A stretch of DNA of 15,617 nt from Methanobacteriota archaeon (GTDB lineage Archaea > Thermoplasmatota > Poseidoniia > Poseidoniales > Poseidoniaceae). Below are positions 8,490 through 14,964 of this stretch, in pieces. Under the pieces are notes generated by a model. It was not told the origin of the DNA, searched no databases, and saw nothing but the letters and a program-made list of their open reading frames with translations. The stretch lies in NCBI GenBank assembly GCA_002719475.1, contig PBHQ01000023.1, positions 1 through 15,617 of the forward strand. Reading direction: 5' to 3'. The position numbers and the translations under genes were made by a program. Each line of letters begins with the position of its first letter. The first letter of the stretch is position 1.

Positions 8490-8509
8490 AATTGATGAAA
8501 CCATCAATT
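8490..8509. promoter_or_regulatory. Perfect palindrome in the divergent intergenic region (candidate operator)
   Basis: The sequence aattgatgaaaccatcaatt has two perfect 8-base arms around a 4-base centre. It sits in the 158-base space between the divergent cyclophilin operon and the 7TM protein gene, upstream of the TATA-like box at 8441-8450 and 63 bases before the 7TM start codon. It could be a dimeric regulator site for one or both directions. No T-run follows, which argues against a terminator. The rest of the interval is AT-rich, with no gene seen. Confidence 0.4.
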
Positions 8510-8571
8510 CAACAGTTTTGTAAGAAATTTCAAGAGTAAGTTTTTCGCCTTTGTAATCTCACAAGTACACA

Positions 8572-9960
8572 ATGGCGACGGAGTATGGCTCCTGGGCGTG
8601 GTACGTCGATGCGATTAGGGACATCGATTTTGCTTATGCTTGGGTTGGAATGGGAATCATTCATGCATTCCTTTCGATTCTAACGCTTATCTTCTTGTTC
8701 ACTTTGGCTACAATGATTTATCGTGCAAGGCCCGATTCTCCTGAGAATCGTTTCATGTCATTGATGCTCTTCGTTGAAGGTCTGAAGACAATCGTAACTT
8801 GGTACGCGATTTATCCATTCGGGCCCGATATTTTGCCAACAATGCAATATTGGCGAGTAATTTACTACACCATGTGTTTACTCTCAATAATGATGTATCT
8901 ATCTCTATCTTCATTCTATCCGGTAAAATTCTTGAATTTCATGACTAAAGATTCGATCAAGAATAATTTGTACTGGGCACTTCCAGCACTCTCGATTGCA
9001 TTGATGACTCTAATCTTGATATCCTCTGGTGGAATATATGGGGCCTTCAAAGGATCATTACATGTTGAATGTCAGGAAGGTGGGGGAGAAGGGGCAGCAA
9101 TTGTCAAGACTTCTTATGGCGAGGATGGATTAACAGGCAATTGTATCGAAGAACATACTCCTTACCATTTCGTTACTGTAGAGCAATCTGATTTGGGTAG
9201 GTTATTACTGATGAGTCCAGTGTTGACTGCATTCATCGCTTTGGCCTTTATGCGCAATGCGCAAAAGAGCCTCGGGGTTGATGAGGATGATGAAGATGCA
9301 GTTCAGAAATCCACTGAAGCCAGAGCGATTGTGGTAGGATTTGCTGGAAAGACCTTCTTCCAAGGAACGATGCTTTTCTGTATGGTCTATATTACAGCAG
9401 TTCATGGCAAGTTCAACTCATCAGATTTGTTGAATGTCGAGTTGAATGATACGATGAAGTTCTACTTCTATGGCTTGTATGGATTCTTGTTCAGTGCCTT
9501 GTTTGCGGGCCTATTCGAAGGAACAATGTTCACTTATGCAATATTAAAGAACGATGTTCTTGGAATTGATGAGAAACTTCGTAAGACATTCAGCACCGCA
9601 ATTTTTGCAACTTTGGGGGCCATTGCTTTCCTTGTAGCTTCAGAGATCGTTGAGAGTTTGATTGGAGGTTCTGGTTGGATTGGAGGAGTACTTGTGGGTG
9701 CACCACTTATCGTATTGCGCAAGCCAATATTCACCGTGATTAATGGATTCTCGAGCCGTTTGATGCCAGAATCATTTACATCATCTGAAAGAACTTATCT
9801 TGAAGCATATTCAGCAGTAATGGAAGACTTCAAAGTTACTGAAGGAGAAAGAAAATTATTGCAATTAACTGCAAAGAACCTAGGTTTGAATGATGAGAGA
9901 GTTCAACATTTGGAGTCCTGGCATAATGAAAAGATTACTTTGTCTTCCGAAGAGGAGTAG
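8572..9960 (+). CDS. Polytopic membrane protein with histidine-kinase-like 7TM sensor module and short helical cytoplasmic tail, no kinase
   Basis: The 462-residue protein has about seven membrane segments (near 22-48, 61-85, 94-116, 131-156, 205-230, 258-285 and 300-325). An extracytoplasmic loop with two Cys (VECQEGGG... and GNCIEEH) lies between the fourth and fifth. The segment YAILKNDVLGIDEKLRKTF, a further hydrophobic pair (345-390) and RKPIFTVINGFSSRLM resemble the membrane-to-kinase linker of 7TM histidine kinases. Instead of a kinase there is a 60-residue helical end (TYLEAYSAVMEDFKVTEGER... LGLNDERVQHLE, about 404-450). Its pattern resembles the helical TerB-like/EF-like units seen in many archaeal membrane proteins. 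It could be a receptor or scaffold signalling through a partner. There is no clear Shine-Dalgarno site; the ATG is chosen from length and the N-terminal start of the fold. The family call is by pattern, not by a firm signature. Confidence 0.72.
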   Translation: MATEYGSWAWYVDAIRDIDFAYAWVGMGIIHAFLSILTLIFLFTLATMIYRARPDSPENRFMSLMLFVEGLKTIVTWYAIYPFGPDILPTMQYWRVIYYTMCLLSIMMYLSLSSFYPVKFLNFMTKDSIKNNLYWALPALSIALMTLILISSGGIYGAFKGSLHVECQEGGGEGAAIVKTSYGEDGLTGNCIEEHTPYHFVTVEQSDLGRLLLMSPVLTAFIALAFMRNAQKSLGVDEDDEDAVQKSTEARAIVVGFAGKTFFQGTMLFCMVYITAVHGKFNSSDLLNVELNDTMKFYFYGLYGFLFSALFAGLFEGTMFTYAILKNDVLGIDEKLRKTFSTAIFATLGAIAFLVASEIVESLIGGSGWIGGVLVGAPLIVLRKPIFTVINGFSSRLMPESFTSSERTYLEAYSAVMEDFKVTEGERKLLQLTAKNLGLNDERVQHLESWHNEKITLSSEEE

Positions 9961-10033
9961 TTGTTGTTCATCGTTTTCTGTCAAGGCTTGAACCTTTACA
10001 TTGTTCTCGTTGAGCAAATTCCTAGTTCCGTAA

Positions 10034-10043
10034 TTTTCTTTTT
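10034..10043 (+). terminator. T-rich tract after the 7TM protein gene
   Basis: The tract TTTTCTTTTT begins 74 bases after the 7TM gene stop. Archaeal RNA polymerase often terminates at T-tracts without a hairpin, so this may end that transcript before the iron-locus promoter. The call rests on composition alone. No gene was seen in the 9961-10130 interval. Confidence 0.3.
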
Positions 10044-10068
10044 GAGATTGATTGAAGAATCATACCAA

Positions 10069-10084
10069 TTTAGGGTGGCCTAAA
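10069..10084 (+). promoter_or_regulatory. DtxR/IdeR-like iron-box palindrome upstream of the FEA1-like gene
   Basis: TTTAGG-GTGG-CCTAAA has perfect 6-base arms. Its TTAGGnnnnCCTAA core matches one overlapping pair of half-sites in the bacterial DtxR/IdeR operator (TTAGGTTAGCCTAACCTAA). The right arm runs into the probable TATA box at 10082-10093, so a bound iron-loaded repressor would block TBP/TFB. A further CCTAAAGG copy of the half-site lies at 10113-10120, next to the predicted transcription start. The iron context of the gene supports the reading. The regulator itself is not in the window. Confidence 0.55.
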
Positions 10085-10093
10085 GTATATGTA
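10082..10093 (+). promoter_or_regulatory. TATA-like box of the FEA1-like gene
   Basis: AAAGTATATGTA is the best TATA-like stretch before the gene. With usual archaeal spacing, transcription would begin near 10112. That leaves a leader of about 19 bases containing the Shine-Dalgarno site AAAGGTGA at 10116-10123. The upstream side of the box (BRE position) overlaps the right arm of the iron-box-like palindrome. Confidence 0.5.
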
Positions 10094-10130
10094 GGGGTTG
10101 CTTTTCGGCCGCCCTAAAGGTGAACTAGAT

Positions 10131-11423
10131 ATGAGACCTGATACAAAATTGAAAGCTACGCTACTGATTTTCCTAATGGCATCCGCTACGTTAGTGGGTT
10201 GCATTGGTGGAGACGATGAAGAGACTGAAACGAAAGAAAGCGAAAATAATGAAACTGAAGAAACCAAGCCAGAATGGTTGGACGCTTCAGATGCAGGATA
10301 TACTTACGCTTCTGATGTAGACAACCACCGCTCCTTGATGCAAGATTTGTGTGACATAAAGGCAGCAGCAAGTTCTGATGGCGGATATGATTTTGCGGAA
10401 GCTAAGAACATATACATGAACGGAAAGAATGCTCAGAAGGATTCAGGATCTTACAGAACACTTGCTGGGTTTGCTGCAGCAGAAGGTAAGAATCACAATT
10501 ACGATTCTTTTTACAATATGACCGGTTCAGTTGATGCCCACATCATGGCTGCAATGGAGGGCACTGGTGATTTTGAGAATGTTTCTGACACTGTAAGATA
10601 TCAGGGTATTGCTAAGCTAACTGCAAACATGGGAATGGTTGCATACACAATTCATGAACTAGGTAGCGCTGCTACAAAGGCTGCTGCTGGAAATGTGGAT
10701 AATGATTCTGGAGCCCCACACAATTGGGATGAGGGCTGGGCATTTTTCCACGGTCCTGATGAGCATTGGAGTTGCTCCCCAGCTTACACTATGAAGAAGA
10801 GAGCAGCAGACTTTGGCACAACAACAAATGACGTTTCAAACGCTCTTTCTTCGACAGAGGCTGCTATGGTGGCTGGACTTGCTGCACTACAGGCCAACGA
10901 TTCTACTGCTTACAATGATGCAATCAACACAGTAATGAAGAATCTGATTATCACCTACTCTCAGGCTACCTTGAAGTACGCCATGAAGATGGACAGCAAT
11001 GATACAGCTGCTAAGTATCAAGCAGAGGGCTATGCTTTCTGGAAGACCATGGAAGCTTACGCCGCTCCATATACTGACGATGGATGTTACAACATGGCTG
11101 CACATTACGTGCACATGATGGGCGATGTAGATGCTGCAGCATGTGATGCCTTCGTATGGACCAACGGTTCCAGGGATGCAAACGGTACCAATGACACGTG
11201 CTACAACTCTGTCACTCATGCAACAGTTTCTGGTGCTACTGAGGAAATCTGTGATGGTTTTGGAGGATACTTCTATGAGAACTACGGCGCTACACAGATC
11301 AACAATATACTTGATTTGACCGATGAATCACAACTAGGAACATCATATGATTTGACTGCACATCTTCAGCCAGTATGGGACCATTATGGAATCACTGCTG
11401 ACGATATTGGAACTTACGAGTGA
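10131..11423 (+). CDS. FEA1-family (low-iron-inducible, phytotransferrin-like) lipoprotein
   Basis: The start is the ATG at 10131, preceded by AAAGGTGA with a 7-base spacer. An upstream in-frame TTG at 10098 would lie before the predicted transcription start. The 430-residue product has a lipoprotein signal (LVGC, Cys24) and an acidic tether (25-45), so it should be lipid-anchored outside the cell. The body matches my knowledge of the FEA1 family: AKNIYMNGKNAQKDSGSYRT, a GMVAYTIHELG segment, HNWDEGWAFFHG at 197-208, an FGT segment, and a closing DLTAHLQPVWDHYGITADDIG. Algal FEA1 is secreted under iron starvation and aids iron uptake; the related ISIP2a phytotransferrins bind iron. The His, Asp and Glu residues of the 197-208 motif and HELG are candidate ligands (inferred). 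It is followed by FecB/FecCD-type transporter genes. Family call strong; iron binding here inferred. Confidence 0.85.
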   Translation: MRPDTKLKATLLIFLMASATLVGCIGGDDEETETKESENNETEETKPEWLDASDAGYTYASDVDNHRSLMQDLCDIKAAASSDGGYDFAEAKNIYMNGKNAQKDSGSYRTLAGFAAAEGKNHNYDSFYNMTGSVDAHIMAAMEGTGDFENVSDTVRYQGIAKLTANMGMVAYTIHELGSAATKAAAGNVDNDSGAPHNWDEGWAFFHGPDEHWSCSPAYTMKKRAADFGTTTNDVSNALSSTEAAMVAGLAALQANDSTAYNDAINTVMKNLIITYSQATLKYAMKMDSNDTAAKYQAEGYAFWKTMEAYAAPYTDDGCYNMAAHYVHMMGDVDAAACDAFVWTNGSRDANGTNDTCYNSVTHATVSGATEEICDGFGGYFYENYGATQINNILDLTDESQLGTSYDLTAHLQPVWDHYGITADDIGTYE

Positions 11424-11446
11424 GCATAATTATTATGAAAATTGAG

Positions 11447-11499
11447 GGGGCAGCCGCATAACGTGTCCTCCATAAGTTACGGCTGCCCCGCGTTTTTTT
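11447..11499 (+). terminator. Hairpin plus T-run after the FEA1-like gene
   Basis: GGGGCAGCCG (11447-11456) pairs perfectly with CGGCTGCCCC (11480-11489), with possible extra AAC/GTT pairing inside the loop. A run of seven T follows at 11493-11499. It lies 23 bases after the FEA1-like stop and ends 12 bases before the next start codon. It looks like an intrinsic-type or attenuating terminator that would limit read-through into the downstream genes, or stabilise the 3' end of the FEA1-like mRNA. The bases 11424-11446 before it are AT-rich and could hold an internal promoter. Confidence 0.7.
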
Positions 11500-11511
11500 G
11501 AAGGTGTATTG

Positions 11512-13857
11512 ATGAGAGATACCAAACCGGTAATTTCCTTTCTGTTAACTGCTTTATTATTACTCCCAATGCAAGTGTATGCAGAAAATGATTCAGAGAC
11601 ATTTACATTATCTGGATTTGTTTACAATAGTGATGGAAACTTAGCTAGTTCTACTTCTATCAAAGTAGATTCAATGACATCTGTATGGTCAGAAAATGGA
11701 GAATATTCCTTTTCAGGAATTACCCCGGGTGAACATACTGTCCGTGCATATTTCATGAATGACGGTCATACAGTTGTATATCGGAAGATGTTTTTCTCCG
11801 GAGATATGCAATTAGATTGGCATGAGGGTAAGAATTGGATTACTGTAGAGGTTTTTGATGATCAAGGTTTACCCATTGAGGATAATTCATTGAATACAGT
11901 TGAGTTGGTTAATGCTGACGTGTCTAAAGCTTTGAACGATGCACGTGCTGAGTTTGGTCCATATGAAATTGGGGAATATTTCACCCTGCGTGCTGATTAT
12001 GGAAGTATAGATGGATCCAGTCAATATGTGCATTTCAAACTGGAACCAGGCTCAGCGACATCTTCAGGGATTAATGATTTTAAGTTCCACTACGGAAAGA
12101 ACAGTGTTTATGGATTCATTACAGATTTAAGAGGAGAACCATTGCCTGATGTTGTTGTAAGTGATGGCAACAATAGTATAGTTTCGAACATAGACGGTTT
12201 TTACCTTCTACAGAACTTGGAAGTGGGTAGTGAACAACAAATAACTATGCGGAAAAATGGTGTTGAAATTATTGCACCACTTAATCATACTATTGTATCG
12301 GGCCAAAATTTGGTTAATGTATCGTCAGATTATGAAGGTGAACTGCCTGGGGATCTATATTTTACAACACAGATGCAGACATTGACCATGTCTCCTGTCT
12401 CGATTGAATGGGAAGGGGGAGTTTATACGGATTATTTCTCGCTTTATGCTGGTGAAGTTGAAGAATCCAATCTGATTTATCGTGGCACAGCAGATTCCTT
12501 CATTTACACTCCTACTGAAAGCGGTACAATGCAATTTAACATTGTAGCAAACAATACGAATGGGTCAAATGTAAACCCTCAACCTCTCCTAATGATTTTT
12601 CTTCCAGCATCTTCTAATGAAGAGTTATGGTCTGCGGGAATGAGTTGGAATTATTCCCTTCTACATGCGCCAACATTCCACCAGAATAAGACGTATACTG
12701 TGATTGGTTCGGAAGTTGTTGTTGATGCTTTTGATCGCAATCAAGATACATTCCTACTAAGGGTTTCAGATGACAATTATGAGGATGGAGAGAGAGCATA
12801 TCGTTGGGTAGATTCAACCAATCTTCTGAACATTAGAACCTATTGGGTTGACGCACCTTCATCATCTTCTTATTTTCAAGAGGGACAACTTGGATGGAAC
12901 TTCACAAATAATGGTCAGGAAGTAGATTTACTGTCGGGGGAAATACCTACAAATTTACATTTTAATCGTACAAACATAATTGGTGTCCCCGGCCATCCAA
13001 ATGGGTATGATGATACGATGAATACGGTTTTTGTGCAACATGGAGTGGAAATTACTACACCTGCAGGTACTTTTCTGACAACTTACATTTCCATAACAGA
13101 TGAGAGTGATACCGTTATTTCCTGGGAAATGTGGTATAATTCTTCAGTAAGGAATTATGTCAAGATTATCGACAGATTGCCCGGCTCTCATTCTGAGATG
13201 GTGACTTATGAACTAACTGGATACGATCTCCCTACTACCCCTCAATTCGTATCTGAAAAAGGTAATCTTTCGGTCAAGGATTATACAATTGAATGGGCGG
13301 AATTTACTGGAGCTAGTAAATATCAATTGTTAGAGAATGGAGTTGTTATCCATGAAGGCAATTCCACATCATTCCAAATTGAAAATAGGCCTGACGGAAG
13401 TTATCTCTATGAGATAAATGCATTCATGGAATTAGGTTTCTTGATTAGAGGGGGCGAAATTGAGATCAATGTTAATTTCATCCCACCAGTTCCATTTTTC
13501 TTTACACCAAGTCAAGAAATAATTAACGAGGACCTTGTGGAATTATCATGGTCCTCAATACCAGATGCAATGTGGTATTCTGTAATTGTTCAAGATTCGG
13601 ATGGTAAGACAGTTGAGGTTTACAATGGTACTGAGAATAATACAATTTTACCCAATTTGTCGCCCGGGCAGAATCGAATACGGGTAAATGTCATGGTAAG
13701 TGACAAGATTTCTGACTATTCTCCATCAATTTTTATCGATGTCAAAATGTCACCATCGAAAGAAAGCGGAGGCTTGCTTCCATCACTCTCATCTGGTTAT
13801 GTTATTATGATTCTATTACTCTCTAGTTTGATATATTCTCATAGGAGGATAAGGTAA
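11512..13857 (+). CDS. Large secreted surface protein with carboxypeptidase-regulatory-like and Fn3-like domains and C-terminal anchor
   Basis: The ATG at 11512 is preferred over the TTG at 11509 because GAAGGTG lies 5 bases upstream of it. The 781-residue product has a signal peptide (SFLLTALLLLPMQVYA, about 9-24). It has two carboxypeptidase-regulatory-like beta modules, at about 31-105 (LSGFVYNSDGN ... NGEYSFSGITPGEHTVRA) and 199-265 (VYGFITDLRGEPLPDVVVSD). A beta-rich middle region follows, then two Fn3-like modules at about 574-655 and 658-745. A C-terminal hydrophobic segment after GGLLPSLSSG, ending HRRIR, may be an archaeosortase-type or plain anchor. Sequons (NxS/T) are frequent. It lies between the FEA1-like and substrate-binding-protein genes; its TAA overlaps the next ATG. 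I cannot name a function. Position suggests a cell-surface partner in iron capture, but a structural role is equally possible. Confidence 0.82.
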   Translation: MRDTKPVISFLLTALLLLPMQVYAENDSETFTLSGFVYNSDGNLASSTSIKVDSMTSVWSENGEYSFSGITPGEHTVRAYFMNDGHTVVYRKMFFSGDMQLDWHEGKNWITVEVFDDQGLPIEDNSLNTVELVNADVSKALNDARAEFGPYEIGEYFTLRADYGSIDGSSQYVHFKLEPGSATSSGINDFKFHYGKNSVYGFITDLRGEPLPDVVVSDGNNSIVSNIDGFYLLQNLEVGSEQQITMRKNGVEIIAPLNHTIVSGQNLVNVSSDYEGELPGDLYFTTQMQTLTMSPVSIEWEGGVYTDYFSLYAGEVEESNLIYRGTADSFIYTPTESGTMQFNIVANNTNGSNVNPQPLLMIFLPASSNEELWSAGMSWNYSLLHAPTFHQNKTYTVIGSEVVVDAFDRNQDTFLLRVSDDNYEDGERAYRWVDSTNLLNIRTYWVDAPSSSSYFQEGQLGWNFTNNGQEVDLLSGEIPTNLHFNRTNIIGVPGHPNGYDDTMNTVFVQHGVEITTPAGTFLTTYISITDESDTVISWEMWYNSSVRNYVKIIDRLPGSHSEMVTYELTGYDLPTTPQFVSEKGNLSVKDYTIEWAEFTGASKYQLLENGVVIHEGNSTSFQIENRPDGSYLYEINAFMELGFLIRGGEIEINVNFIPPVPFFFTPSQEIINEDLVELSWSSIPDAMWYSVIVQDSDGKTVEVYNGTENNTILPNLSPGQNRIRVNVMVSDKISDYSPSIFIDVKMSPSKESGGLLPSLSSGYVIMILLLSSLIYSHRRIR

Positions 13858-14960
13858 TGTCACGGCGGTCTTTGCTGGCCATCTTTCAGATTGTCTTGAT
13901 TGTAGGATGTTCAGTCGGAGTTTGGCTATATTATGAAAACAACAAATCTTCACAGGCTGCAAATCAATCGGGTGCGATTGTGATTGAAGATTCTAATGAA
14001 ATTAAGCATTATTTTGATCAACCTCCCGAGCGTGTTGCGATTACTAACACCTATGCTGCCAATGTAATGCGAATGCTGGAAGTGGATATGGATGTAGTAG
14101 TTGGTGTGTCTGGAGATTTTTATGATGAAACTTTGTGGCCAGAATTTGTCGAAACACCTCTTGTTCAATATTCTGCTCATTCAGAAATTGACTTTGAATC
14201 ACTTCTTGATACGCGTCCAGAGGTGTACATTGTTTTCGCTACCAATGGAATGGTAGATACAAATGCGATTAGGGCCAAATTAGAACCTGTGAATATCAAA
14301 GTTGTCGCCTTGGATTTTTACAAGTATGATTCCTTACGATATGAGATTGGTGTAATTGCTAAAATGTTTGATAGGCAACAGCAAGCTGATGCCATATTTG
14401 AGGAATTTAATGCAATAGAATCCATAGTTGAAGAACGAATAAGTATGCTCGATCCATCAGATAGACCAGAAATTGTAATGGAACATCATGCCTCACTTAC
14501 TAGAGATCCTGTTGTTTTGACTGGAACCTCACAATGGAATGATCTTATTGAATTGGCAGGAGGTGTGAACATTTTTTCCCATTTGCCAGGCCATACAACT
14601 CATGTTGATATCGAGGCAATAATTGGTGAAGATCCTGATATTATTATGTTTGATGGGATAACATTTGAGATAGGTTTCAATGAATATGATCCCGATGATA
14701 AATGTGGAACACATATGGAATTCATAGCTGATAGAGCTGGGTTTGAAAATGTTCAGGCAATTCAAAATGATATGATGATTATCATGGCAGGAGAATTTGC
14801 TGGTCCCATGATGATTCATGGTCTACCTACTCTAGCCAAACTTCTGCATCCTGAACTGTTCTCTGATTTTGATTCTGAAAAGTATCTAGATGATTATTAT
14901 TCAAAATATCACAATATAGAAAGATCCGGTAAATTCTATTGTTCATCATTAGGAGGCTGA
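13857..14960 (+). CDS. FecB/TroA-type ABC transporter substrate-binding protein, probably for iron or iron chelates
   Basis: The 367-residue protein starts with a hydrophobic segment containing LIVGC (Cys18), which could be a lipobox; the hydrophobic stretch continues after it, so an uncleaved anchor is also possible. The mature part follows the class III binding-protein plan: PPERVAITNTYAANVMRMLE at the start of the first lobe, SEIDFESLLDTRPEVYIVF, a long linking helix (about 165-200), WNDLIELAGGVNIF, and EAIIGEDPDIIMFDG in the second lobe. Such proteins carry siderophore iron, haem or cobalamin to FecCD-type permeases. Its ATG overlaps the preceding TAA by one base (TAATG) behind a strong GGAGG site, so it is co-translated. 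The permease follows at once. Substrate cannot be read from sequence; iron is inferred from the FEA1-like neighbour. Confidence 0.9.
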   Translation: MSRRSLLAIFQIVLIVGCSVGVWLYYENNKSSQAANQSGAIVIEDSNEIKHYFDQPPERVAITNTYAANVMRMLEVDMDVVVGVSGDFYDETLWPEFVETPLVQYSAHSEIDFESLLDTRPEVYIVFATNGMVDTNAIRAKLEPVNIKVVALDFYKYDSLRYEIGVIAKMFDRQQQADAIFEEFNAIESIVEERISMLDPSDRPEIVMEHHASLTRDPVVLTGTSQWNDLIELAGGVNIFSHLPGHTTHVDIEAIIGEDPDIIMFDGITFEIGFNEYDPDDKCGTHMEFIADRAGFENVQAIQNDMMIIMAGEFAGPMMIHGLPTLAKLLHPELFSDFDSEKYLDDYYSKYHNIERSGKFYCSSLGG

Positions 14961-14964
14961 GCTT

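Noticed and set aside
10098..10130. Upstream TTG start for the FEA1-like gene
   Set aside because: It lies before the predicted transcription start, lacks a ribosome site, and would spoil the lipoprotein signal that begins at the ATG at 10131.
11447..11499. Hairpin considered as a riboswitch or small RNA gene
   Set aside because: It is a single simple stem followed by a T-run with no conserved aptamer-like core visible; a terminator or attenuator explains it better.
11509..11511. TTG start for the 781-residue surface protein
   Set aside because: The adjacent ATG at 11512 has the better start codon and a suitable distance from GAAGGTG.
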